Positions 49,401 to 60,400 of a stretch of 64,000 nucleotides of DNA are shown here, one piece after another. Position 1 is the first letter of the stretch. Each line of letters starts with the position of its first letter. Origin of the DNA: Sedimentibacter sp. zth1 (GTDB taxonomy: Bacteria > Bacillota > Clostridia > Tissierellales > Sedimentibacteraceae); contig NZ_CP071445.1 of the NCBI RefSeq assembly GCF_017352195.1, positions 2,790,001-2,854,000 of the forward strand, in the 5' to 3' direction. Made by a program: the position numbers and the translations under genes. The notes under the pieces were generated by a model. The model did no database searches and was not told where the DNA came from. It saw nothing but the letters and a program-made list of their open reading frames with translations.

Positions 49401-52400
49401 GTAGTACAGGGAATCCAAAGGGAGTATTGGTCAGACATAGGGAGCTTGCAAATTTTGTGCAGGCTATGAGTAATATTGTAGATTTTAACAGTGGAAGCAA
49501 AGTATTAGGAGTTACTACTATATCATTTGATATATTTGTGTTAGAGTGCTTTGCAACTCTATGCAATGGAGCTGTTTTAGTGCTTGCTGATGAAAAAGAA
49601 ATTAGGGATGTTGAAATTTTGGCTGATGTAATTTCTGACAATAATGTTAATATAATTCAATTCACACCTACAAGGATGCAAACAATGTTAATGACTCCTA
49701 AAAGCAGAGAGATTCTTAAAGATTTAAAAACAATCTTTATTGGAGGAGAAAGTGTAGGAATTGATTTATTAGAGGAGTTAAAAAAATATACGCAAGCAAG
49801 AATAATTAATATGTATGGGCCAACAGAAACCACAGTATGGTCAACATATAAGGACTTAACAAATGATAGTTTTATTACAATAGGCAGACCAATTGATAAT
49901 ATGGATATATTAATAATATCAGAAGATAATAAGCTTTTACATAAGGGTGCTATTGGTGAGATTGCTATTGGTGGTATAGGGGTTTCAAAGGGCTATTTAA
50001 ATAACAAAAAATTGACAGATGAAAAATTTATTTGTATTGATGAATATGAGGGAAAACTTTATAAGACTGGTGATTTAGGTAAATGGAATCAAAATGGCAA
50101 TTTAGTCTGTTTAGGAAGAAATGATTATCAAGTTAAGATAAGAGGTTACCGTGTTGAATTAGGAGAGATTGAAGAAATCATTAATCAATATGAAGAAATA
50201 GAAAAATGTGTTGTTGTTGATAAAAATATTGATGGTAATAACGAATTGGTTGCATACGTTATGGTAGATGATAACAAGTATTCATTTGATGAGCTAATGA
50301 AAAAATTGACAACGGATTTACCTTATTACATGTTACCATCAGTAATAAATTTAATAAATGAATTTCCAATGACACCTAACGGCAAAATTGACAGAAAAGA
50401 GTTGAAAAATTGGGAAGCGATTATTAACCAAGATAATAGAAGTATAGATTTATTAGCTCCAGCTAACGAAATTGAGAAGAAACTATTTGATATATGGAAG
50501 GATATACTAAACACAGATTATATCGGATGTGACCAACGGTTTTTCTTAATAGGTGGAAATTCTTTATTATTAATAATGATGTTAAATGAAATTAAGCAAT
50601 ATTACAATGTTGAGATAACAGCAGCAGATTTATTTGAGTTTCAAACAATAGTTAAAATTTCGGATTATATTAAGAAATGCATAGAAGAGAAAAAATGCAT
50701 GGATAACATTACTGATAATTGTTTAGCTAATAAAAATTTATTGCTTGATATTCATAATATGCCTATTAAGGATTATTATGAATTGTCTGAATCTCAGCTT
50801 AGAATTTATTTGCTTGAGCAGATAGAAGAGATAAAATGCAAATATAATGTCACTTCAGCTTTTATCGTTGATTGTGGGTTAGATGTAGAGCGTCTTGAAA
50901 AAGCTATTAATACAGTAATATTACGGCACGAAATATTAAGAACTGCATTTGTAATGATAGACAATAATCCAATGCAAAAGATATTTAATGAAGTACATAT
51001 TAAAATTGAAATTAAAGATTTAGTTGATGATATTGATATGGAAATTAAAAAATTCATACATGAATTTAATTTAGAAAAGCCACCACTTATGCGTGCTTAT
51101 GTTGGGAAACTTTCAAATGGAAAAATTTTGTTTATTTTTGATATGCACCATATTATTACAGATGGAAGTACGGCACATATTTTTATTGAAGAGGTTGAGA
51201 AGGTTTACAATGGATTAGATTTAGAAGATGTCAAATTTCAATATAGTTTGTTTAGTGAATATTCAAATAATAGACAGAAAAATGATGATTATTTAAAACA
51301 GGAAAAATATTGGCTTCAAGTTTTTGAAAAAAAATCTGAAAGGCTTGAATTGCCGTTATCATTTGAAAGAAATAAAATGAATGGAACTAAAGGCAAAAAG
51401 TATTATTTTGATATTAATGGAGATTTGTGTAATAAGATTAAGGAATTAGCAACTCAAAATAATAGCACTGAATTTATGGTATCAATAATGGCATTGTATA
51501 TTTTGATAAATAAATATACTGGGGCAAATGACATAAATATAGGAACTTCAACATCGGGTAAATCTATAGCTGAAGCTAAAAAAATGCTGGGAGTATTTAT
51601 TAATACATTAGTGCTTAGATTTGAATTCAGTGAAAATACGTCAGTTCAGCATATGCTACAAGAAATAAAAAAAATGTGCTTAGATGCTTTTAGTAATGCT
51701 GATTATGGTTATGAAAATTTGGTTAGTAAGGTTAATGTTCAAAGAGAGGTAAATAGAAATCCTTTGTTTGATATTATGTTTATTTATCAAATATTTGGAG
51801 AAAGAAATATTGCTTTTAATGGAGCAAAACTAACTAAATATCCAATTAAGGAAGTTGTTCCAAAGTATGATATTACTTTTGAAATGATTCCAAATAAAGA
51901 TAATATTGAATGCAATATAGAATACAATTCTGAGCTTTTTTCAGAGGTATATATAAAAAGATTTGTTAGTAATTATATAAATATTTTGCAAATGATTGTT
52001 GCTGACAATGAGATGATTGTTAAGCAAATACAGATTATCAATAAAGAACAAAGAGATGAATTGGTTGCATTAGGAAAAGGCCCTCAATATACTGTTGATG
52101 AAACGATTATTGATAAATGGTATAGACACTTTAATGAAAATATAATAAATGAAGCTATAATTTGTGATTCTAAAACATATTCATATCAAATGCTTGAAGA
52201 AACATCAAATATAATTGCGAACTATTTATATGAAAAATATAGCAATACAAATATGATTTTTCAGGTATGTATGAGAAGAGAATTTTTACTTATTGCTACT
52301 TTGTTAGGGGTATTAAAGGCTGGCGGTAGCTATGTTCCAATTGACCCAACATATCCAAAGGATAGAATAAGCTATATTCTTAATGATGTAAAAGCTTCAG

Positions 52401-54379
52401 TAGTTTTAACAACAACAGCGACATTAATTGATAACGAGATTATTAATAGCGTTAAGGTAGATGAAATAATTAATCAACATAGAAATAATAGTAAAATAAA
52501 TCATAGTGAGTTAGAAAAGTCAAGTTATATGATATACACCTCAGGCTCTACTGGTAAGCCTAAGGGGGTTATTATTGGACATGAGGCAATGTGCAATTTT
52601 GTTCAATCAATTAATCATATTAAAAGTATTGATAGTACAAGCTGTGTACTTGGAGTAACAACTATTTCCTTTGATATTTTTGCGTTGGAGTGCTTTGTAA
52701 CATTATGTTATGGTGGCAAATTAATATTGGCAAATGAAAATCAGATTCAAAATGTTGAAGAGCTTGCAAAACTTATTGTAGAAACTGGTGTAAATATTGT
52801 GCAGTTTACACCATCAAGACTTTCAATGATGTTAGAATTAAAAGAAAGTGCAAATGCATTAAAACAGGTAAATGTAGCATTTGTTGGTGGAGAAAGCTTA
52901 AATTATGACATTCTAAATAAGTTGCGTAAATATACTGATGCTAAAATCATCAATGTTTATGGACCTACTGAAACAACGGTGTGGTCAACATATAGGGATG
53001 TTACTGATGATGAGCAAATAACAATTGGAAAACCTCTTGATAATACAGATATATTTATTATAGATAAAAATGATGATTTGATATTCAGAGGTGGATTTGG
53101 TGAGCTTGCAATCGGAGGAATGGGAGTTTCTAAGGGATATGTGAATGATTTGCAGTTAACGAATGAGCGATTTATAGAAAAAGGATTTGCAAACGGTATT
53201 ATATATAAGACAGGGGATTTAGTAAAATGGTCTGATGAAGGTAATCTTATTTGTTTAGGTAGAATAGATAATCAAGTTAAAATTAGAGGCTACAGGGTTG
53301 AGCTGGGTGAGATTGAGGAAGTTATTCGTAATTTTAATATTAAAGTAAGTAATAATATTATTAACAAAGCAGCTGTTATTGCGAAAGATATAGATGGTTT
53401 TAATAATATTTATGCATTTGTTGAAGTAGAAAGTGATAATAACGAGCTTAATATTGATAAGTTGACTGAGTTTATAGCAAGCAAGTTACCTTTTTATATG
53501 CTTCCAAAATCAATAATAGTAATAGATAGAATGCCCATTACTCCAAATGGAAAAATTAATAGAAAAGCTTTATATGATTATAAGATAAAAAAACAAAATA
53601 ATGAGTTGTTTGTTTCGCCGACTGATGAAACTGAAAAAAAAGTTTTGAATATTTGGATTGAAATACTTAAAGATAAGAGTATTAGTTGTCAGCAAAATTT
53701 TTTCGAAGTGGGAGGAAATTCCTTATTATTAATTAAGATGCTTAAGAAAATAAAAGAGACATTTCCAGTTAATATAAGTGCTGGTGACTTGTTTAAATTA
53801 CAGTCTGTAAAAAAAATAGCTGGATTTATTAAAAGGCAAAATACAAAACAAGATATATATTTAAATGAAATTGAATTTGTTGATAAATTTTTTAGCACTC
53901 AAAAAAGTGCTGGGATAAACGTTAAGAATTATAAGACGAATATTAACTTATCTAAGCAAGAAGCTTATGCTAAATTTGTATTTACATTTTTAAGAATAAT
54001 TTCCTTATTAAACAATAAAGAGGAAGTTGCAATTAATTTAAGTAATAAGCAAGATTATTATTCGGTTATTAATTTTAAAATTAACAGTGAAGTTCAAGTT
54101 GAGTATATAAAAAAGGAAATATTTAATGCTTTTGATTTTAATTCTATTCATATTTCAGAATATGCTAAGCAAATAAGGAAAAAGAATAATCTAAAGTTAC
54201 TATTTACGTTAGATTATAAGGTTAATTATGAAAAAATCATTAATGATTTTGATGTTATTGTTTCTTTGAGGCAAGTAAACGATTTAATGAGCATTACTTC
54301 AATTTATGATGGCAGGATTGTCAATAAGGCGGCAATAGAATATACATTTGAAAAGATACGTTTATTATATAACAATTGA
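43418..54379 (+). CDS. Hybrid synthase FAAL-ACP-KS-ACP-C-A-PCP-C-A-PCP (PKS/NRPS)
   Basis: A 3653-residue assembly-line protein. Order and rough residues: fatty acyl-AMP ligase-like domain 1-575 (FSSGSTGTPKGV, WLPLTHNMGL, YGMAEATLAV); ACP 600-670 (VMGISSIMA); KS 690-1112 with Cys864 (DTACSS), EVHGTGT and NMGHSYGA, all catalytic residues present; linker to ~1285 with LPLYTFEKKRLWI and no acyltransferase; ACP 1310-1385 (IGINSI); condensation 1400-1825 (THHIIFDGIS); adenylation 1865-2335; PCP 2350-2420 (GGNSLL); condensation 2455-2870 (MHHIITDGS); adenylation 2918-3390; PCP 3403-3475; tail of ~165 residues. Both A-domain pockets read as glycine-like. It should load and extend a fatty acid, then add two amino acids. 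Ribosome site AAGGAGG. Confidence 0.93.
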   Translation: MLDNLVEYFKKACSTDKGVYFIKDIENNYEFISYKELYLESIKSLNLLYTKGINSGDTLVFLTDDNKIFMKYFWAAFMGKVLVVPLKLGDKSEDFERLENVIKKFENVHILIDENMYGKVKNYFSDNNRNDIVLDNEPLIVEQIINKEKLCYEKLQKGEMNSLFSCDEEYGYVSKAKIDGSDVAIIQFSSGSTGTPKGVILTHKNLVCGVDAIICGSDGRQDDTYMSWLPLTHNMGLIGMHFTPIMSKTNQIFMPTNLFFKNPLSWFFIINKFRVSRIAGPNFVYRILIKLLRQHKITGVDLSCIKEIYNGSEPVSMELIRQLYDELKIYNLKKEALYPVYGMAEATLAVTFPHPSTEPQGVIINRKSLSIGDKVEILSSINEENAVEYAKLGYPLKYCELVILDENEKKLEDGYVGIVYLKGEVITRGYYGDDNSVYNKDGWYCSGDVGFIIDGQLVISGRKKDIIFSCGQNFYPVDVEKVCCGNMNIESDKLVVCGFFNEVSNKDEMAIFIVSDLDDKDFLIIEEKIKNITFIKLGVAADRVVKVKEIPKSAGAKTARYKLIEKIKQQIYEEKVLEDTNKQISNANKNDTIVNSCNYNKTEETILKVLKTIVGINDINIEDNLFVMGISSIMAFNLFDKLSDLFPDKINFEDLYTYSSIKELAQFIDSKEENVAKVDEESKNNFTNDTDIAVIGIALNTPAGNSIEEYWDSIKNNEDCIKKLSKTRCNDIADVIRHKNEECDFDFIEAGFLDNIDLFDNEFFNISEEEALLMSPSVRMHLAVMWHSLEDAGYTEASVHGQNIAVYTGMVTDAQVYEYREFLKAYDKSKLPIAISGNLLPMLPARLAYYLNLKGTAMLIDTACSSSSSAIVQASNALKAGDCKAAVVSGGRIVYSPFNDSNEFIGIESMDYRTRSFDDKAEGTAYGEGVFSIVLKKYSDAIKDNDRIYGVIKGYASNQNGLTSMGITAPSVHSQAQVISQAIKNANIMCEDIQYCEVHGTGTPVGDYFEIAGIRKAFRKQSKKYGFCAVGSVKSNMGHSYGAAGLASVIKCLLSMKNGYIPQMANFIKPSKRINFVKSPIYVNTKLKKWESKDKKISIVNCFGISGTNCSIVLEGADDCNKVIKNQNRVRMFAFSAKSENALTELIKKYLNIIDDSKLSIDDLSYSLMVRRNQFKYRIIILAESQDELILKLRQILNKGKKSIFDFCDNQSIFSGIANAKKTEEITELISLYQKNKDSVYLNIICKKYCEGYEVEWQRFFDASVNYISLPLYTFEKKRLWINNNEINRVFNKKTEIDCNTFKVESNSKQEITELEKNIGECICKVIKKSHINIDDNLFMIGINSIMAMKCINYINSMYNVDISIITLFEYDTIKKISEYIKNATQNKDVMFITKADEKYYYDLSKAQLRIYLQEKIKRNSKENILRGAYILSGKIDINKLENAINQILLRNSILRTAFVEVKGIPKQVILDKCICHVETGLMEGTIDDEFDSFIETFDLANPPFIKVKILDMLDGKQIFMLYTHHIIFDGISVNQFISELNRLYLGEDVAYEKYSYVDYSESMELFYKTDKYLSQEKYWLEEYSSGIIRSNLSKTYDKCRYTVDDKAEKYYFSFDSELSNRINEIAKKNGFTSFMLLFTAINILIYKYSNDQDVCIGVPYASRKSAQIEDMLGVFINTLAIKCKIAKNMSVKELFEIVKKNCIGAFNNADYGYEELVYRLNSNRDLSDNHLFNVMFIFQNMSKCNLRFNDIECEEYNLNKSTAKDDLTFELFYIDGIYKGNIEYKSELMSENYIKDMFKHFSNILTEVTNDENILIKDVSVINNEEIKNLLLLGSGNKTDINKTIIDMWYENINHTDNPAIIFHNKSVSYNDLEIMSNIIAEYLKNKYSDKCMVIPVLMHRSEFLIATLFGILKAGGSYIPLDPEYPERRIKYIIDAVDAELVLTDKNVKYEFENVNSIYIEKIFEEKLLDESSGLKVNNSNMSDVGYTIFTSGSTGNPKGVLVRHRELANFVQAMSNIVDFNSGSKVLGVTTISFDIFVLECFATLCNGAVLVLADEKEIRDVEILADVISDNNVNIIQFTPTRMQTMLMTPKSREILKDLKTIFIGGESVGIDLLEELKKYTQARIINMYGPTETTVWSTYKDLTNDSFITIGRPIDNMDILIISEDNKLLHKGAIGEIAIGGIGVSKGYLNNKKLTDEKFICIDEYEGKLYKTGDLGKWNQNGNLVCLGRNDYQVKIRGYRVELGEIEEIINQYEEIEKCVVVDKNIDGNNELVAYVMVDDNKYSFDELMKKLTTDLPYYMLPSVINLINEFPMTPNGKIDRKELKNWEAIINQDNRSIDLLAPANEIEKKLFDIWKDILNTDYIGCDQRFFLIGGNSLLLIMMLNEIKQYYNVEITAADLFEFQTIVKISDYIKKCIEEKKCMDNITDNCLANKNLLLDIHNMPIKDYYELSESQLRIYLLEQIEEIKCKYNVTSAFIVDCGLDVERLEKAINTVILRHEILRTAFVMIDNNPMQKIFNEVHIKIEIKDLVDDIDMEIKKFIHEFNLEKPPLMRAYVGKLSNGKILFIFDMHHIITDGSTAHIFIEEVEKVYNGLDLEDVKFQYSLFSEYSNNRQKNDDYLKQEKYWLQVFEKKSERLELPLSFERNKMNGTKGKKYYFDINGDLCNKIKELATQNNSTEFMVSIMALYILINKYTGANDINIGTSTSGKSIAEAKKMLGVFINTLVLRFEFSENTSVQHMLQEIKKMCLDAFSNADYGYENLVSKVNVQREVNRNPLFDIMFIYQIFGERNIAFNGAKLTKYPIKEVVPKYDITFEMIPNKDNIECNIEYNSELFSEVYIKRFVSNYINILQMIVADNEMIVKQIQIINKEQRDELVALGKGPQYTVDETIIDKWYRHFNENIINEAIICDSKTYSYQMLEETSNIIANYLYEKYSNTNMIFQVCMRREFLLIATLLGVLKAGGSYVPIDPTYPKDRISYILNDVKASVVLTTTATLIDNEIINSVKVDEIINQHRNNSKINHSELEKSSYMIYTSGSTGKPKGVIIGHEAMCNFVQSINHIKSIDSTSCVLGVTTISFDIFALECFVTLCYGGKLILANENQIQNVEELAKLIVETGVNIVQFTPSRLSMMLELKESANALKQVNVAFVGGESLNYDILNKLRKYTDAKIINVYGPTETTVWSTYRDVTDDEQITIGKPLDNTDIFIIDKNDDLIFRGGFGELAIGGMGVSKGYVNDLQLTNERFIEKGFANGIIYKTGDLVKWSDEGNLICLGRIDNQVKIRGYRVELGEIEEVIRNFNIKVSNNIINKAAVIAKDIDGFNNIYAFVEVESDNNELNIDKLTEFIASKLPFYMLPKSIIVIDRMPITPNGKINRKALYDYKIKKQNNELFVSPTDETEKKVLNIWIEILKDKSISCQQNFFEVGGNSLLLIKMLKKIKETFPVNISAGDLFKLQSVKKIAGFIKRQNTKQDIYLNEIEFVDKFFSTQKSAGINVKNYKTNINLSKQEAYAKFVFTFLRIISLLNNKEEVAINLSNKQDYYSVINFKINSEVQVEYIKKEIFNAFDFNSIHISEYAKQIRKKNNLKLLFTLDYKVNYEKIINDFDVIVSLRQVNDLMSITSIYDGRIVNKAAIEYTFEKIRLLYNN

Positions 54380-54423
54380 TAAGTGTTTGTTATTTAGATA
54401 TTATAGGGTGAAAGTGAGAAATT

Positions 54424-57400
54424 ATGGAACATTTGTATGAGAAATCTATTTCTTTAAATGATATAAAAGAAGATATTGTAAATGAAGACAGCGTTTCTAA
54501 GGATGTTGCAGTTATTGGAATTTCCATTAATACAGCTTCTGGTAATTACAAAGAATTTTGGGTAGATATTGTTAATGGTCATAGCATGGTTAATAGGATT
54601 GATGGACAAAGAAAAGCTGACCTTGATTATTATAATATGTGTTGTGGAAAAAAAGTGAGCTATTATGATGGTGCATTTATTAAAGAAATAGACAAATTTG
54701 ACTATAAATTCTTTAATTTAACACCTAAAGAAGCACAATTAATGGATCCTTGTCAGAGATTGTTTTTAGAAAACACAATTAAAGCTATCGAGGATGCTGG
54801 TTATGGAAATGAGCGATTAAGTGAAACCAATACAAGAATATACATTGGGTATGCTGGAAATATAAAAGATAGCTATCTAAATATGTTGTGGAAAGCACAG
54901 CCTGATGCAGTTAATATGGCGATTGTTAATAACATGAATGGTATGATAGGTGGACGAATTGCTTATATGCTTAATACTCATGGCATAGCTGAGGTGATAG
55001 ATACCACTTGTGCGTCATCCCTTGTAGCAGTACATGAAGCATGTGAAAGTATTATTAATGGCAATTGTAGTACGGCTATTGTTGGAAGTATGAGAATCAA
55101 TATGCTACCTAATGATATTGAAATGTCAAGAATAGGGGTTGAGTCAAAGGATTATCAAACAAGAACTCTTGACAATGATTCTGATGGCTTTGGAGAAGGT
55201 GACGGAGTAGTAACTTTAGTGCTAAAGTCGCTCAGCGCAGCTAAAGAGGATAATGATGATATTTATGCAGTATTAAAAGGTAGTGCTGTTAGTCAAGGCG
55301 GTAAATCCATGGGCGTAACAGTTACTAATCCACAGGTTTTAAGCAATACTATTAAAAAAGCTGTTTCATGTGCAAATATTGATGGTGAATCAATAGGAAT
55401 GGTTGAAATGCATGGAACAGCAACAAAGCTTGGTGACCCAATTGAGATTCAGGGATTGTCAGATGAGTTTGAAACACTCACAGATAAAAAAGGAATATGT
55501 GCAATTGGTTCTGTAAAAAGCAATATGGGTCATCTATATGAAGCGTCAGGAATTATGGGGCTTGTAAAAACAATCCTTGCTGTAAAAAATAAAATTATTC
55601 CGCCAACAATTAATTTAGTAACTCCTAATGTTGAAATTGATTTTGTCAATTCACCATTTTATATTAATACAAAAGCAAAAAAGTGGGAAACGAACGGTGA
55701 CAAACGTGTAGCTTTAGTTGATTCTTTAGGTTTAAACGGAACTAATTGTAATGTAATTGTTGAGGAATATCTTGATGAAAATAAAAAAAGCAGTGAAATT
55801 GGCAAAAAATTTCTTGTTATTTCTGCAAGAATTGAAACTTCTCTCAAAAATCTAATTGAGGAATATGTTTTATTTTTAAAGAGTGAAAATATTAATCTTA
55901 ATGATTTATGTTATACAGCTTGTATAGGAAGATGGCATTATGAAAAAAGACTTTTTATTGAATTTTCCACTAAAAATGATTTGATAAAAAAACTTGAGCA
56001 AGCTAATAAATGCCAAATTAATGACGAGGGTATTTTCTTTTCAAATAATATTAATACAGATGAAAAAAATATTGATAGTTACCCACAGGATGAGTATGAA
56101 AAAACAAAATTAAAATACTTAAATGGGGACAAGATTAATTGGGAAAAATATTTCTATAATATTGAGTGCAATATTATTCATATTCCAGTTTATTGTTTTG
56201 ACAGTATTAGATGTTGGGCTGAGTTTAGACCAGTTGTTAATGAAAGTAGACAAGAAGAAAAATCACCTTATTTATTTAGAACAACTTGGAGTGAGGCACA
56301 ATACAGCAAGCCTAATCCAATGAATGATGTATTAGTAATTGGTTTTAGTAATAATAAAGTGCAAAAGTATTATGATAAATATTTAGATATAGGAATTAAA
56401 GCAGAATACATAATTTTAAGTGATAAGATTAATGAATCGATAAGTAATAATTTGATTAATCATAGTGCAAGACAAGTAGTATTTGTATTTGAAGGTGAAG
56501 AATACAAAGATGAAATAGTTTGTTATGAAAAAATTAAAAACACTCTTGTAATTATTTCTAAGATTTTTGATTTAATTAATCCTAAATATTTTGCTTTAAT
56601 AATAGATACATGTACTGATATTTTGGGTAATGAGATTATTTATAAAGATTGTGCAGCGATTGCAACAGCTTTAAAAGCGGTAGAAAAGGAAAATAGAGAG
56701 CTTAATGTAAAAATAGTTGAAAAGGATGAAGAAACATCCCTAGATAGAATTTGTTGCGAAGTATTTAATAATGAAAATAATTACATTGTCTTTAGAAATG
56801 ATAAGAAATATCTCATGAAAATTGTAAAAGAAAGCAAATGTGAAAATACAGAAGAATGTTACTCATCAGGAACATATTTAGTAACGTCTGGAACAAGCAT
56901 TGTAACATTAGCTGTTTGTGAGGCGATTGCAAAAAAATATAATAACTCAAATTTTGTTTTATTAACAAGAAGATTAGATGAGTATGATTCTAATTCTGAT
57001 GATAATAGTGTTCTTAATAATTATGATAAAGATATTTCTGAATATATTTTAAAAATAACGTCACTCGGTAATAGGGTAATTGTTAAGAAAACAGAAATTT
57101 GTAATTTGTCAAGTGTTAAAAACACAATAGATTGGCTTGCTGAAAATGAAATAGAACCAGAGTATGTTATTCATGGTGCTGGAAATGGTGCATCATTTAG
57201 CTTTGAGAATTCTAATATTGAAAATATTTCACAGGTGATAGACCCAAAGGTAAAAGCTTTAATTAACATTAATAGTATACTTGGTGATAATGTAAAAGCG
57301 TATATTTTGTTTTCTTCAGTTGCAACCATATTTTCTGCACCATATCAAAGTGCTTATTTGGCTGCTAATGCATATTTAAATAGTTTTTGTCAAGAGCAAG

Positions 57401-60400
57401 TTAATAAGGGTAAAAAGGTATTATCAATTAATTGGTCAACTTGGAAAGAAATTGGTATGGCTATAAAAAATAATGTAGCATATGATTTGATTTTTAAAGC
57501 TATGCCAACAAAAACAGCTCAGGAGTATATAGATACTATACTTGAACAAAATATTATCGGAAATATTATTGTGGGTGAATTTAATACTTCTAAGGTAGGC
57601 CAAAATTTAATTAAAAGCTCTAAGATTAATATTGAGGACGGTATTGTTGAGTTTAGTGAGAATACTAAAAATTATAAATATAAAAGTGATAATGGTGAGG
57701 TTGAGTTAACTGGTAAAAATGATGATAATTATAGTAAGACAGAAAAACAAGTAGCTCAAGTATGTAAAGAAGTTTTAGGTTATACCTCAATAAACGTGTA
57801 TGATAATTTTTTTGAAATGGGTGCAGATTCACTGCAAATAATGAATATGCATAAGCAGTTGTCTAAGCTTTATCCAAATAAGCTTGAAGTAACTGATATG
57901 TTTGCTTATTCCAGTGCCAATAAGTTGGCAAATTATCTTTGTGATAATATAATCTCTAATAATGAGTCTTCATATTTAAATGATGATGAATTAAATAATG
58001 ATGGAACAGAAATTAATGATAATGATATTGCTATAATTGGTATTGCCTCAAAAATTCCATATGCATCTTCAGTTGATGATTTTTTTGAAACATTATTACA
58101 AGGTGAATGTATGGTTAATGAGCTTCCTAAGTGGAGAAAGAAATATTTGCTTGATTTTATGAGGTTTTCAAAGCAGAATACAAGTGATGTGAAATTTTTA
58201 AAGAGTGCATATCTTGAAGATGTAGATAAATTTGACTATGAGTTTTTCAATATTTCTCCAAGAGAGGCTTGCCTTATGGACCCACATCATAGAATATATT
58301 TAGAGCTTGCTGTTCAAGTTATTGAGGATGCAGGATACAGCATTGAGAATATTAGTGGTACTAATACAGGAGTTTTTTTAGGTTTTGCAACTAACATTAA
58401 AGATATGTATCTAAGAATGATTGCTGATATGAATAAAGAAGATATTGCTGATGCTATTGTTGGTAATACTCAGGCAGTTATGTCAGGTAGAATTTCGCAT
58501 AATTTAAACTTAAAAGGTGTTAGTATGGTAGTTGATACAGCTTGTTCATCTTCTCTAACAGCTTTAGAAACGGCAATGCAATACATAACTAATAATAAGA
58601 TAGAAGCTGCGTTGGTAGGCGGCATTAAGCTAATTTTGATGCCTGTTGAGGATAATGATTTATTCAGAATTGGTATGGAATCTTTGGATGGTTATACAAG
58701 AACATTTAATCAGACAGCGACTGGAACATCGTTTGGCGAAAGTGCTCAAATGATTATGATTAAATCTTTGAAAAATGCAATTCGAGATAGAGACAATATT
58801 TATGGTGTAATAAAATCAGCAGCAATAAATCAAGATGCTAATTCATCTGGAATAACTGCTCCTAATCCAGTTTCACAAAAGGAGGTTATTCTAAAAGCAT
58901 GGCAAGATGCAAATTTAAACCCTGAAGATTTATCTTATGTTGAAGTGCATGGTACAGGAACAAAACTTGGCGATAATATTGAATATAGAAGTTTAAATGA
59001 TGCTTTTAGAAAATATACAAATAAGAAAGCGTTTTGTGCTGTTAACTCAGTAAAGCCAAACTATGGGCATATGTCTGAAGGGTCTGGATTATTTGGAATA
59101 ATTAAAGGCTTAATGGCATTAAAACATGAAAAGATTCCAAAGAATATTTTGTTCCAATATCCAAATATGTCAATTGATATGGCTGATTCAGCTATGTATT
59201 TTAATACCAAGAATATTGAATGGAAAGCTGAAAACAATAAACGAAAATTTGCATTAAGCAATTTCGGAATGAGTGGAACAAATGCTCATATTGTTATTGA
59301 AGAGCATAATAGGAATGTCAATGATATACAAATTGATAGCAAAATGAGAATACTTACAATTTCTAATAAAAAAGAAGATGGTTTTTATGATGCCATTAAT
59401 AAATTATATTGTTATGTTAGAGATAATGAAGTTGATTTTGCAAATTTAAGCTATACATTAAACTTAGGAAGAGGTCATTATAATTATAGAATGGCTATTG
59501 TATGTTCAAATATAAATGAGTTTAAAGATGCATTACAAAGTTATATTAGCACAAAAAAATGTAAAAGTTATGCATATGTTGGACATATAAAAGTTATTCC
59601 AGATGATAGGGAATATATTTATGATTATGAGATTAGCAATAGTAAAAAACTTGAGTTTTCAAAGAAAGCTTTAAATGAAAATGATTATGACGAACTTGCT
59701 AAGCTATACATTAAAGGAGCTGATATTGATTTTAGTAGGTTTTACAGTAATGATAAGCCATATCGAATAAGTGCTCCTACATATTCATTTGAGAAAAAGA
59801 GCTGTTGGATTAAAGTACCTGAGTTATTTGATATAGATGAAAATTTATATTACTCAATAAAATGGATTAAAAAATCACCACAGATAGTTTGTAATAATTT
59901 GAGAAATAGTTATCTTATTTTTGCAAATGAAGAAAATATTAAAAGTATGAAAATAGTCAAAGAAATAAAATTAACTGAGAATGTAATACTTGTAAATAAG
60001 AATGATATTGAAGAAAAGTTAAATTCGGTGGAACTTTTAGCTGACTTTTTAAGAGGGATTATTGACAGTAATATTGACGGAATAATTAATTTGTTGCCAT
60101 TAAACAGTTGTGCTGATGAGCAGGATGCTATGAAATCAACAATGTTATTGTTTAGATTGGTAAAAGCTTTGTTGGATATTAATTATTATAGCAACTTAAA
60201 GCTTATTACAATTTCAACAAATACTTATAAAGTAACAGACAAAGAAAATAAGTATAATCCTTATGGAGCAATCACTCATGGAATAAATAGAGTTATTGGA
60301 CTTGAATTATTAAAAGTATCTAGTTATGCAATTGATATTGATGAATTTACAAGTATTAGTAATATTATAAAAGAAATTAAATTAGATAAAAAGGAATATT

